A stretch of DNA of 64,000 nucleotides, from NCBI GenBank assembly GCA_900470445.1, contig UCAU01000003.1, forward strand, positions 38,737 through 102,736, read 5' to 3'. The DNA is from Hyphomicrobiales bacterium. GTDB taxonomy: Bacteria; Pseudomonadota; Alphaproteobacteria; Rhizobiales; Devosiaceae. The position numbers and the translations under genes were made by a program. Positions within the stretch are counted from its first letter, which is position 1; each line of letters begins with the position of its first letter. The notes beneath the pieces are model-generated. The model had not been told where the DNA came from. It was given only the letters and a program-made list of their open reading frames with translations, and searched no databases. This document shows positions 28,044-36,528 of the stretch, piece after piece.

Positions 28044-28918
28044 CAGGGATGCTCCGGAGAAATGGGGGCCTGGGGCGCGGACGGCCCGGCATTGCCCGAT
28101 ATAGGTGTTGTCTGGCGCGGCGCCACATTACCGGCCGTCGCGCCAAAGCTCAGCCGCATGCGCGCGGCCTCGCCGGGCGGCAGGGCCAATTGGGTATCAA
28201 AGCTCGAACGCTCGCCCGCCATCAGATCGCGCACCGATGGGGTGACGCTCCACTCGTAGATGGCAGCACCCGACGGATCGAGCAGTGTCACCACGACAGG
28301 CGGCACCGCCACGGGGTCAGGTAGCAGCCCCACCAGCTGGGCCGAAACGATCAGCACGTCCTTGCCATCGCGCAGCGCGCGCTGCGCAGTGATATTGGAA
28401 AAATCGAGACCCACGACATTGACGCCCATGCCCAGCGACGCATAAACGCCGGCCAGCGAGGGGATGCGCTCGACCAATTGCACGCGACCGAAATAGAATA
28501 GGCCAATCAAGCCGCACAGGATAAGCGCGCCGCCCACCCGCGCCGCTCGCCGCAGCCGGGCCAGCGGCAAATGCGCGATCAGCGCGCTCTGCCGGCGCAA
28601 GAATGCCTTTTGTCGCTTGCGAATAACCGCCGGGTCGAGCTCGCCGGCCGGTTTTGTCTCGCGTTCCTGCTCGGCCGCCAACCGCTGCGCCAGTTCGGCC
28701 GCCACAGCCTTTTCCTCGGCCGCCAGCGCCTCATCCAATCCGTCCTCGGCCATGGCTTCGAACAATTGGTCGGCCGGTTCCGGCGGAGCCTCGAGCCGCA
28801 CCGGCTCCTGCTGCCAGGCGCGCTGACAATAGGCGCACTGCACCTTGCGACCGACCGAGCCAATGGCCTCGTAGGTCACCTGATACTTGGTCTGGCAATG
28901 GGGACAGGTGATGATCAT
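28043..28918 (-). CDS. Zinc-ribbon membrane protein (MJ0042/DUF3426 type)
   Basis: 291 aa from ATG 28918. The N-terminal zinc ribbon has C5-x2-C8 and C28-x2-C31 (ITCPHC, QCAYC). A Glu/Ala-rich cytoplasmic linker precedes one membrane helix (about 142-163; GGALILCGLIGLFYFGRV), then a DUF3426-like extracytoplasmic domain. It is translationally coupled to the CpdR-like regulator and divergent from ftsE. The function is not known; the neighbours suggest a link to the division or cell-cycle apparatus. Confidence 0.85.
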   Translation of the reverse strand: MIITCPHCQTKYQVTYEAIGSVGRKVQCAYCQRAWQQEPVRLEAPPEPADQLFEAMAEDGLDEALAAEEKAVAAELAQRLAAEQERETKPAGELDPAVIRKRQKAFLRRQSALIAHLPLARLRRAARVGGALILCGLIGLFYFGRVQLVERIPSLAGVYASLGMGVNVVGLDFSNITAQRALRDGKDVLIVSAQLVGLLPDPVAVPPVVVTLLDPSGAAIYEWSVTPSVRDLMAGERSSFDTQLALPPGEAARMRLSFGATAGNVAPRQTTPISGNAGPSAPQAPISPEHP

Positions 28919-29148
28919 CGGGCCAGACAATGAGGGTAAAACACAAATACGCCCCGCCGAACCTATGCCGATGGGGTTAAAACTCCTCAAACCACACGGC
29001 CGAACCGGCAAAACACCACAATTGTGCCGTTTCCTGCGGGCAATGGCTCACACCAGCCGCATCGGGCGCCCGCCTTTGTTATGATGCGCACCATGGCTGA
29101 TTCGCCCCTGGGCGTGCCGGCCGGCGGACAAGTGGGGAGCCTGCTTTT

Positions 29149-29811
29149 TTGATCGAGTTTTCCGATGTGGGACTGCGCTATGGCAATGGTCCCGAAATCT
29201 TGCGGGACCTGACCTTTTCGATCGAGCCCGGCTCGTTCCATTTCCTCACCGGCCCCTCGGGCGCCGGCAAAACCAGTCTGCTGCGCCTGCTGCTGCTTTC
29301 GCTCAAGCCCTCGCGTGGCAAGGTCACCATGTTCGGCGAGGATGTGAGTGATCTCAGCCAAGACCGCCTGCTGCAGATGCGCCGCCATATTGGCATCGTG
29401 TTCCAGGAATTTCGCCTGCTCGATCACCTGACGACCTTTGAAAATGTCGCGCTGCCTTTGCGCGTGCTGGGCCAGGCCGAAAGCGAATACCGCCCTAATG
29501 TCACCGAACTGCTCGACTGGGTCGGCCTGGGCGAGCGCATGAACGCCCTGCCATCCCTGCTCTCGGGTGGCGAAAAACAGCGCGCCGCCATTGCCCGCGC
29601 CGTCATCGCCCGGCCCAAAGTGCTGCTGGCGGACGAGCCCACCGGCAATGTCGATCCGGAACTGTCGAGCCGGCTCGTACACCTCTTTGCCGAACTCAAT
29701 CGCACCTTGGGCACCACGATCATCCTGGCCACCCACGAATTGCCACTGCTCGACAAATTCTCCTATCCCCGCATGTTGCTATCCAAGGGCGAGCTGGTGA
29801 TCCATGATTGA
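29149..29811 (+). CDS. ftsE: Cell division ATP-binding protein FtsE
   Basis: 220 aa from a TTG start, with GGGGAG at 29133-29138. It is the ABC ATPase of the FtsEX complex that activates septal peptidoglycan hydrolases. Walker A GPSGAGKTS, Q-loop FQEFRLLDH, signature LLSGGEKQRAAIARA, Walker B VLLADEPTGN and the switch ATHE are all intact. It overlaps ftsX by eight bases. Confidence 0.96.
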   Translation: MIEFSDVGLRYGNGPEILRDLTFSIEPGSFHFLTGPSGAGKTSLLRLLLLSLKPSRGKVTMFGEDVSDLSQDRLLQMRRHIGIVFQEFRLLDHLTTFENVALPLRVLGQAESEYRPNVTELLDWVGLGERMNALPSLLSGGEKQRAAIARAVIARPKVLLADEPTGNVDPELSSRLVHLFAELNRTLGTTIILATHELPLLDKFSYPRMLLSKGELVIHD

Positions 29812-30733
29812 GCGCCTTTTCTCCCTCCTGCCCCGCCGCCGCGGCGCCGCGCCCATCGTTCCGGAAAAAAGCGTTGCCGGCCGCACCCTGCTGCTCATGA
29901 TCACGATTATGAGCTTCCTCTCCGCCGTCACGCTGGGCGGGGTGGTGTTGGTGCAAAAATCAGCCATTGCCTGGTCGGCCGATGTCGGGCGCGAACTCAC
30001 TATCCAGATCCGTCCCGTCGAGGGCGAGGTCATGGACTCCAACCTGCGCACCGCCGTGTCGCTGGCTCAGACCACGCCCGGCGTCGCTTCGGCCCGCGCG
30101 CTGACCATCGAGGAAAGCCAGAAGCTGCTCGAGCCCTGGCTCGGCGCCGGGCTAGACCTCACCGCTATCGAAATTCCCCGCCTTGTAGTCGTGCAATTGG
30201 CCGATCCGGTCGATGCCGATATCGAGGGGCTCACCCGCAATCTTCAGGCGATCAAGGGCGCGAGCCTTGATACCCACGCCGCCTGGCGCCAGCAGCTCAA
30301 CACTATGGCGGGCACCATCGTGCTGTCGGGCCTGATGGTGCTGGCGCTGATCGGGGTTGCCACCGTCCTCGCCATTATCTTTGCCACCCGCGGCGCCATG
30401 GCCAGCAATCGCGAGATTGTCGACGTCCTGCACTATATCGGCGCCTCCAACCGCTTCATTGCCGGCGAATTCCAGGGCCGTTTCCTCTCCATCGGTCTGC
30501 AAGGCGGACTATTGGGCGCGGCCGCCACGCTCCTCTTCTTCTTCGTCATCAGCACGGCGGCGGGCAATGTGCTGTCCAGCGAGGCCGGTGCGCAAATGGG
30601 CGTATTGTTCGGGCGCTTCGCCCTGGGCATAGACGGGCTGATCGGCATTGTCGCCGTCATCCCGGTCATCGCGGCCCTCACCGCCATCACCTCGCGCATG
30701 ACGGTGCGCCGCTATCTCGGCGAGACCTCCTAG
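29804..30733 (+). CDS. ftsX: Cell division protein FtsX
   Basis: 309 aa. It is the membrane partner of FtsE. The topology is one N-terminal helix (about 26-48), a large periplasmic loop (about 50-165) and three C-terminal helices (about 172-195, 220-250, 270-295), which is the FtsX pattern. The segment IVDVLHYIGASNRFIAGEFQ is the conserved cytoplasmic coupling loop. Loss of FtsEX typically gives division defects in low-salt medium. Confidence 0.95.
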   Translation: MIERLFSLLPRRRGAAPIVPEKSVAGRTLLLMITIMSFLSAVTLGGVVLVQKSAIAWSADVGRELTIQIRPVEGEVMDSNLRTAVSLAQTTPGVASARALTIEESQKLLEPWLGAGLDLTAIEIPRLVVVQLADPVDADIEGLTRNLQAIKGASLDTHAAWRQQLNTMAGTIVLSGLMVLALIGVATVLAIIFATRGAMASNREIVDVLHYIGASNRFIAGEFQGRFLSIGLQGGLLGAAATLLFFFVISTAAGNVLSSEAGAQMGVLFGRFALGIDGLIGIVAVIPVIAALTAITSRMTVRRYLGETS

Positions 30734-30737
30734 CGCC

Positions 30738-31256
30738 ATGCAGCCCGTCACTGTTGCCCTCACCGAAGCAGACGCCGTGGCAGCGCAAAGGCTCTATGGC
30801 CTGTCCTTCCTGCTACGTCGCTCCACCCTGCTGCGCTTTGGCGCGATGTGGCTGTTCCTGATCATCGCCCTTATTGCCATCACCGTCGGGACCGATGGGG
30901 CTGCGACCATCCCCTTTATCGCCATCATCGTTCTGATCGCCGTGTTGCCTATCGCCATAATCGTGGGCATGACGCTGATCCTGGGGCCACGCGCCGCCCG
31001 CCAGGCCTTTGCCGCCCAAAAAACCCTGCGCGCGCCCGTCGACTATAGCTGGTCGCCCGAGGGGCTGAGCTTCAACTCCGAATACGGCGAGAACCTGGTG
31101 CCCTGGGCGCACCTGCATTCCTGGCTCGAAAACGACAAGATCATCCTGCTCTTTGAAGGTCCCCGCATCTATCGCATGCTGCCCAAGCGGCTCCTCAGCG
31201 CCGATCAGCTCGCACAATTGCGGGAATATCTCGCCAGCAGCGGCATTGCCCATTAA
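30738..31256 (+). CDS. YcxB-like membrane protein
   Basis: 172 aa. Two membrane helices (about 33-53 and 56-82) are followed by a soluble C-terminal domain with the PH-like YcxB pattern (YSWSPEGLSFNSEYGENLVP then WAHLHSWLENDKIILLF and YRMLPKRLLSADQLAQLREY). It starts four bases after ftsX, so it is likely in the same transcript. The family function is unknown. Confidence 0.8.
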   Translation: MQPVTVALTEADAVAAQRLYGLSFLLRRSTLLRFGAMWLFLIIALIAITVGTDGAATIPFIAIIVLIAVLPIAIIVGMTLILGPRAARQAFAAQKTLRAPVDYSWSPEGLSFNSEYGENLVPWAHLHSWLENDKIILLFEGPRIYRMLPKRLLSADQLAQLREYLASSGIAH

Positions 31257-31301
31257 GAACGCTGCGGAAGCTGGCCGTCTGTTGCGCCAGAGAGGTCCGA
31301 T

Positions 31302-32105
31302 TTGAAGTTCATCCAGGCGATCCGCACGGCGCTGTTCTATGTGGTCTTCATTGGCCAGACCGCCATTATCGCCATCATCATCGGCCTGCTCTGGCTGATC
31401 ACGCGCCGCCGCACCAATCTCGCCTGGACGCTGGCCAAATATTGGTGCCGCTCCAATGTGTGGCTGCTGCGCGTGCTGACCGGGGTGCGCACCATCGTCA
31501 CTGGTGCCGAGAATATCCCGGAGGGCGGCTGCATCATTGCCAGCAAGCACCAGTCCGATTGGGACGTCTTCGCCGTTTTTCCCTATACCGGCCGCCCCGC
31601 CTACATCATCAAGCAGGAACTAATGGACCTGCCATTTTTTGGCTGGGCCGCCCGCTCGCTCGATTGCATCGCTGTCGATCGCCGCCGCGGCGCCGATGCC
31701 ATTCCCCAATTGATGACCCAGGCCCACGCCGCCATCGATCGCGGCTGCCGCATCGTGATTTTCCCCGAAGGCACCCGCAAGGCCCCACTCGCTCCCGCCG
31801 ATTACCGACAAGGCATTGTGCGCATGTATGGCGAGTTGAACGTGCCCGTCGTGCCGGTGGCGCTCAATTCGGGCCTGTTCTGGGGCCGCAATAGCCTGGT
31901 CATCTGGCCAGGCAAGGCCGAAGCCAAATTCCTGCCCGCCATCGAACCCGGGCTGCCGCCTGACGTTTTTTCCGCCCGACTCAAAAAAGCCATCGAATCC
32001 GAATCGACTGATCTGATTCTCGCTGCCGCGGAAAAGGGCCTCTCGCGTCCCCTGGACCCCGATCTCAGCAGCAGGATCGACGCTCTCAAGGCTTCGCGCT
32101 CCTGA
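31302..32105 (+). CDS. plsC: 1-acyl-sn-glycerol-3-phosphate acyltransferase
   Basis: 267 aa from a TTG start with AGAGG seven bases upstream. It makes phosphatidic acid from lysophosphatidic acid. The catalytic motif HQSDWD (HX4D), the FPEGTRKAPLAP motif and the VPVVPVALNSG motif are intact. The N-terminus has a membrane segment (about 10-33). It is the last gene of the ftsE-ftsX-YcxB-plsC run. Confidence 0.94.
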   Translation: MKFIQAIRTALFYVVFIGQTAIIAIIIGLLWLITRRRTNLAWTLAKYWCRSNVWLLRVLTGVRTIVTGAENIPEGGCIIASKHQSDWDVFAVFPYTGRPAYIIKQELMDLPFFGWAARSLDCIAVDRRRGADAIPQLMTQAHAAIDRGCRIVIFPEGTRKAPLAPADYRQGIVRMYGELNVPVVPVALNSGLFWGRNSLVIWPGKAEAKFLPAIEPGLPPDVFSARLKKAIESESTDLILAAAEKGLSRPLDPDLSSRIDALKASRS

Positions 32106-32125
32106 CGGCCCGCACCACTATATAT

Positions 32126-32143
32126 TGACAGAATCTACTGTCA
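32126..32143. promoter_or_regulatory. Inverted repeat upstream of the 32239 gene
   Basis: TGACAG-AATCTA-CTGTCA has perfect 6-bp arms. A second short palindrome TACAT-AG-ATGTA follows at 32146-32157. Both lie 20-50 bases upstream of the promoter at 32178 and could bind a regulator. No factor is identified. Confidence 0.5.
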
Positions 32144-32177
32144 CATACATAGATGTAGGAACGACATGGGTGCCAGC

Positions 32178-32206
32178 TTGACAGCTGCGGCATTTCGTTC
32201 TAATTT
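32178..32206 (+). promoter_or_regulatory. Strong sigma-70-like promoter
   Basis: TTGACA (32178-32183), a 17-bp spacer and TAATTT (32201-32206) give one of the best promoter matches in the window. Transcription would start near 32213 and run into the gene at 32239. Confidence 0.75.
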
Positions 32207-32238
32207 TGTTCTTGTTCTACTGAACAGGGGACACGGCA

Positions 32239-32580
32239 ATGGCTGGCATGGTTGAGGGCAGAATTGTGACACACGGCTTTAGCCGTGGGACCAATTGGCA
32301 GGGCCGTTCGGGCCGGTCCTATGACCTGGTCAGCGAAAATCTCGAACATTTCGCCATGGGCGAAGCCGAGCTCTACATCATCGCCAAAGGTAGCCACGTG
32401 CTCTGGGTCGGCTCGACCGCCGATCTCGTGAGTGATCCGATGAGCCGCAGCCGCTTTCGCCTCGCGCTGGACTGCGCCGACCGGGTCTTCCGCCTCGTCT
32501 CCCCCGCCGCCGATTCCGAACGCCTCAGCACGATCTGGGACCTCGAAGGCGCCGAACCCATGGCGGCCCAGGCGGCCTGA
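32239..32580 (+). CDS. Small conserved-looking protein, unknown function
   Basis: 113 aa, no signal peptide or membrane segment. It opens MAGMVEGRIVTHGFSRGTNW. Its middle, AELYIIAKGSHVLWVGSTADL, has a beta-hairpin character, and the C-terminal half is helical. I do not recognise the family. GGGGAC provides a ribosome site and a near-consensus promoter lies just upstream. It is monocistronic, ending four bases before the convergent ChaC gene. Confidence 0.65.
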   Translation: MAGMVEGRIVTHGFSRGTNWQGRSGRSYDLVSENLEHFAMGEAELYIIAKGSHVLWVGSTADLVSDPMSRSRFRLALDCADRVFRLVSPAADSERLSTIWDLEGAEPMAAQAA

Positions 32581-32584
32581 GGTC

Positions 32585-33151
32585 CTAGGCGGCTTCCGCA
32601 CCCTTTTCGAGCATATCCACCAGCGCCATCAGCTGCCGGTCCCGGATACCCAGCGTTGCCAGATGGCGCGCTGTGTTGATCACATAATCCACATTGCGGC
32701 CCGATAGCCCCACCCCGGCCCGCACCATGGCCAATTGCTGCTCCAGCGACAGCCGCCCGGCAAATTGCTCATGGGTTTCATCGACCACAAAGGCCAGGGC
32801 ACTCACCGTCCGCCCGTCGGCCAGCCGCACCGGGCGCATCACGTCGCGATAGACCGAGGTGACCTGCTCGCGCGCTTCCAGATATGCCCGCACCGCCGAC
32901 CAATCGGCATCGGTTACCTCAAACACCATGCCCCGGCAGGCCCCACCCCGCGCCAGCCCGAACACGAGGCCCGGCCGATCGGCCGTGCCGCGATGATGGG
33001 TTGAAATGATCGACAGCGAGCGATGCGCGCCGCGTAATAGGCCCTGCTGCGCGCTGATATGGGCAAAGCCGGGGTTCCAGATCAGCGAGCCATAGCCGAA
33101 CACCCAATGGGTTCGGGACAGGCTCGATTGTGCGTTCAGCGTCATATCCAC
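32585..33151 (-). CDS. ChaC-like gamma-glutamylcyclotransferase (second copy)
   Basis: 188 aa. The signature WVFGYGSLIWNP and the segment YLEAREQVTSVY with the conserved Glu match ChaC proteins that degrade glutathione to 5-oxoproline and Cys-Gly. It lacks the N-terminal extension of the copy at 24388. The two are divergent in sequence, so they are unlikely to be a recent duplication. It stands alone, convergent with the 32239 gene. Confidence 0.88.
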   Translation of the reverse strand: MDMTLNAQSSLSRTHWVFGYGSLIWNPGFAHISAQQGLLRGAHRSLSIISTHHRGTADRPGLVFGLARGGACRGMVFEVTDADWSAVRAYLEAREQVTSVYRDVMRPVRLADGRTVSALAFVVDETHEQFAGRLSLEQQLAMVRAGVGLSGRNVDYVINTARHLATLGIRDRQLMALVDMLEKGAEAA

Positions 33152-33278
33152 ACCAGAATCCTAGTAAAGCTGCGCGATTGCGGCAACGGCCCTCTGCATC
33201 TAGTTGCCATGCAATTATAGATCGACCCGGATTTACCCACGCTGAACGGCTTTAGCCGCAGCGCCGCCGAGGATAAGA

Positions 33279-34259
33279 GTGCTCCCCATGAAGAAGCGAA
33301 TCATCGTTCTCGGCAGCGTCGTGCTGTTTGTCGTCCTCGCCTGGAGCGTGGCCTGGCTGGTCATTGCCGGACTAGTGCGGCAAAATATCGAGGCTCAGGC
33401 CCAGGCTGACGGCATTACCAGCCCGCGCCTCACCTGCGGCACGCTCGATGTCGGCGGCTTCCCGTTCCGCTTCGATGTCGATTGCACGGACGCGAAAATC
33501 GCCAGCGGCGACCTGTTGACTGAAATCCCCGGCATTCGCGCCAGCATCATGGTCTATCGCCCCACTCATTTGCTGGCCTCCGCCCATGGCCCCGCCAGCA
33601 TCACCGACGCCTTTACCGGCCTGCGCAATACATTGGCCTGGTCGGGTCTCGAAGCCAGTATCCGCGTGGATGACTGGCGCATCGCCCGCCTCTCCATCAT
33701 CGGCAAGGACATGGTCTGGTCCGATACGCTGATGGGCAATAGCGTCCTGGCGCAAAGCCCACTGATCGAAGCGCATCTGCTCGACATTCCCGAGCAGCAC
33801 GATAGCGAGCGCCACCTGTCCGCACTCGCCGGCTATGTCCATGCCCAGAACCTGGCTTATCCCGGCCTGACGCTGACCGACACCAATGCCGAAATCGAAC
33901 TCGAACTGAACGGTCTGCCCGATGACATCCGCAATTGGGGCGATCCGCTGCTGCTCACGCTCTGGCAGCAAGCGGGTGGCCAGCTCAAGCTGGTCTCGGT
34001 GCGCGGCAGCGATGCCACGTCCACGCTCGACGCCAGCGGCGACCTCAAGCTCGACGATGCCGGTCAGGTCGAGGGCCAGATCGATATCAAATCCACCGGC
34101 GTAGCAGAACGCATCGGGCCCCTATTGGCCGAGCCCTGGCGCACCCTGGTGCTCGGTACGCCCGGCGCCGATGGCACTTACACCAACCAGCTCAATTTCC
34201 GCGCCGGCGGCATCTATTCGGGCCTCGTGCCGATAGCCGCCATCCCGCCACTCTACTAG
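33279..34259 (+). CDS. DUF2125 family protein
   Basis: 326 aa. One N-terminal membrane helix (about 9-32) is followed by a large extracytoplasmic domain with C53 and C69, which may form a disulfide. The family pattern DVGGFPFRFDVDC is clear. Its function is unknown. GTG 33279 has AGGA five bases upstream; ATG 33288 is the alternative. It is convergent with tyrA, a neighbour order I recall from Rhizobiales, with the second palindromic element between them. Confidence 0.88.
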   Translation: MLPMKKRIIVLGSVVLFVVLAWSVAWLVIAGLVRQNIEAQAQADGITSPRLTCGTLDVGGFPFRFDVDCTDAKIASGDLLTEIPGIRASIMVYRPTHLLASAHGPASITDAFTGLRNTLAWSGLEASIRVDDWRIARLSIIGKDMVWSDTLMGNSVLAQSPLIEAHLLDIPEQHDSERHLSALAGYVHAQNLAYPGLTLTDTNAEIELELNGLPDDIRNWGDPLLLTLWQQAGGQLKLVSVRGSDATSTLDASGDLKLDDAGQVEGQIDIKSTGVAERIGPLLAEPWRTLVLGTPGADGTYTNQLNFRAGGIYSGLVPIAAIPPLY

Positions 34260-34269
34260 CGGCAGCTCG

Positions 34270-34390
34270 GGATTCAGCTCAGGCTGAGTCGAAAATGGTG
34301 GTTTTTGAGAACCGGAGCGGAGCGTACTTTTTGTACGTGAGCACTGGAAGCGCAGAAAACTGCCATTTGTAGGCCAGCCTCAGCTGAATC
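34270..34390. repeat. Nested palindromic element, copy 2
   Basis: The core at 34286-34375 differs from copy 1 by three C-to-T changes and a loop change (TTTTT for ATGA). It keeps the same internal pairing; CCGG/CTGG remains paired through a wobble. Outside it, GATTCAGCTCAGGCT (34271-34285) pairs with AGCCTCAGCTGAATC (34376-34390) with one mismatch. This outer stem is unrelated in sequence to that of copy 1. The right arm abuts the tyrA stop codon. No T-run follows in either direction. Confidence 0.8.
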
Positions 34391-35365
34391 CTAGGCGTCG
34401 TCGCCCCCGCCATGCTCGCGCACGAACAACGGCGCGGCGGGCGCGGGCGGCGCTTCATGCGGCCGGCCAAAATCGGGGGCGGCGGTTTCCTGCCCAGCCG
34501 AAATGATCGAGCGGCGGATGGCGCGGGTACGGGTGAAAATCGACTCCAGCGCCGGGCCGTCCCCGCTATCGACCGCCCGCTGCAGCACGGAAAGGTCCTC
34601 AAGAAACCGCCCCAGCATTTCCAGCACCGCTTCGCGATTGGTCAGGAACACATCGCGCCACATCACCGGATCGGAGGCCGCAATACGGGTAAAGTCACGG
34701 AACCCGCCCGCCGAGAACTTGATGACTTCCGACTTGGTGACTGTTTCCAGATCATCCGCCGTGCCCACGATATTGTAGGCGATCAGGTGCGGGATATGGC
34801 TGGTAATGGCCAGCACCATATCGTGGTGTCCCGCTTCCATGATTTCGACATCGCTGCCCATGCCTTCCCAGAATGCCGCCAGCTTTTCGGTCTGCGCCTG
34901 CGGCACATCGGGCTGCGGCGTCAGAATGCACCAGCGCCCGGCAAACAGCTCGGCAAAGCCCGCCGATGGCCCCGAATGCTCGGTGCCTGCAATGGGGTGT
35001 CCTGGAATAAAACTCACGCCAGCGGGCACATGCGGGCCCACAACCTTGACCACATGCGCCTTGACCGACCCGACATCGGACAGGATCGCCCCCGGCTCCA
35101 GTGCCGGCCCGATGGCCTTGGCAATCGCCTCGTAGGCCCCCACCGGCGCGCAGAGGATCACCAGGTCCGCACCGCGTACGGCTTCGGCGGCGTCCAGCGT
35201 ATAGATATCGCCCAGATTGAGCGCCCGCGCCTCTTCCAGCGTCTCGCTCTTGCGGGTGGAGATGGCGATCACCTCGGCCAATCCCTGGCGGCGGGCAGCC
35301 AGTGCGATGGAGGAGCCGATCAGGCCAATGCCGATCAGCGCGAGTTTGCGGAATTTGACGCTCAT
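34391..35365 (-). CDS. Prephenate/arogenate dehydrogenase family protein
   Basis: 324 aa. It is the NAD(P)-dependent oxidative step toward tyrosine. The Rossmann motif LIGIGLIGSSIALAARRQG is at about 10-28. GHPIAGTEHSGPSAGFAELF carries the conserved active-site His residues. Whether prephenate or arogenate is preferred cannot be told. Its start overlaps the hisC stop in ATGA, so the two are coupled. Confidence 0.94.
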   Translation of the reverse strand: MSVKFRKLALIGIGLIGSSIALAARRQGLAEVIAISTRKSETLEEARALNLGDIYTLDAAEAVRGADLVILCAPVGAYEAIAKAIGPALEPGAILSDVGSVKAHVVKVVGPHVPAGVSFIPGHPIAGTEHSGPSAGFAELFAGRWCILTPQPDVPQAQTEKLAAFWEGMGSDVEIMEAGHHDMVLAITSHIPHLIAYNIVGTADDLETVTKSEVIKFSAGGFRDFTRIAASDPVMWRDVFLTNREAVLEMLGRFLEDLSVLQRAVDSGDGPALESIFTRTRAIRRSIISAGQETAAPDFGRPHEAPPAPAAPLFVREHGGGDDA

Positions 35366-36459
35366 GATGCGGTTTTCACCAATGCCTTGAGAATGCCGGC
35401 AACGCCAATCATGGCCTGTTCGCTGCCGATGGAAATGCGCAAGCCGTGCGGAATGCCATAGGATGTGCCGATTTCGCGCACGATCAACCCGCGCTGCATC
35501 AGCGTCTCGAAGGCCAGCGCAGCATGCTCGGCATCGGGAAACAGCACCATGACGAAATTGGCCTGGCTGGGCACGACATGCATGTAATTGCCATCCAGCT
35601 CGCTCACCAGCCAGTCACGCCACTTGGCATTATGCGCATTGAGCCGCGCGGTGAATTCCACATCGCGCGTCGCCGCCGCTCCCGCCAGCTGCGCCGGCAG
35701 ATTGACGTTGAACGGCCCGCGAATGCGGTTGATGACATCCACGACATGGGCCGGTCCCACCATCCAGCCAATACGCGCCGCCGCCAGCCCCATTTTGGAG
35801 AAGGTGCGAACCATTACGACATTGTCGGCCTCACCCACGAGCTCCAGCCCCACCGAATAATCTGCCGCCGTCACATATTCGGCATAGGCGCTGTCGATGA
35901 CGAGCAGGATATCGGGCCGCAGCCCGGCATGCAGCCGCCGCACTTCGGCGTCGCTGAGATAGGTGCCGGTCGGATTGTTCGGATTATCCAGCCAGACGAT
36001 CTTGGTGCGCGGCGTCACCGCCGCCAGCAGCGCGTCGACATCGGCGGCGTAATTGGTCGCGTCCACCTTGACGATGCTGGCGCCGGTTGCCTTGGTAATG
36101 ATGGGATAGACCGAAAAACCATATTGGTTCATCAGCGCCTCATCACCTTCGCCCAGATAGCATTGCCCGAGCAGGTGCAGCAGATCGTCCGAGCCATTGC
36201 CGCAGACGATGCGTTCGGGATCGATGCCATGCACCTCGCCCAGCGCCGTCCGCAGGATTTTCGAGGATCCCTCGGGATAGATTTCGAGATGATCCGCGAC
36301 CGAACGAAACGCCTCGATCGCCTTGGGGCTGGCCCCCAGCGGGGATTCATTGGACGAGAGCTTGACGACCTTGCTGCCCGGCGCGCCGGACTTGCCGGGC
36401 ACATAGGGCGAAATGTCGAGAATACCGGGCTGCGGAATTGGGCGAAGATCGTCGGACAT
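35362..36459 (-). CDS. hisC: Histidinol-phosphate aminotransferase family
   Basis: 365 aa from ATG 36459 (MSDDLRPIPQPGILDISPYV). It is a class II PLP aminotransferase. The PLP lysine lies in RTFSKMGLAAARIGW. The substrate and PLP motifs SSNESPLGASP, CGNGSDDLLHL and LDNPNNPTGTY are present. Coupled to tyrA, it may act as histidinol-phosphate and/or aromatic aminotransferase. The open frame extends 14 codons upstream, but this start matches HisC proteins. Confidence 0.9.
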   Translation of the reverse strand: MSDDLRPIPQPGILDISPYVPGKSGAPGSKVVKLSSNESPLGASPKAIEAFRSVADHLEIYPEGSSKILRTALGEVHGIDPERIVCGNGSDDLLHLLGQCYLGEGDEALMNQYGFSVYPIITKATGASIVKVDATNYAADVDALLAAVTPRTKIVWLDNPNNPTGTYLSDAEVRRLHAGLRPDILLVIDSAYAEYVTAADYSVGLELVGEADNVVMVRTFSKMGLAAARIGWMVGPAHVVDVINRIRGPFNVNLPAQLAGAAATRDVEFTARLNAHNAKWRDWLVSELDGNYMHVVPSQANFVMVLFPDAEHAALAFETLMQRGLIVREIGTSYGIPHGLRISIGSEQAMIGVAGILKALVKTAS

Positions 36460-36528
36460 GGTGCTGCTTATCGGGGTCAAAACCGCGCGGACCATAGTCA
36501 AACTGGCGCGCTATGGCAAAGGAAAGCA

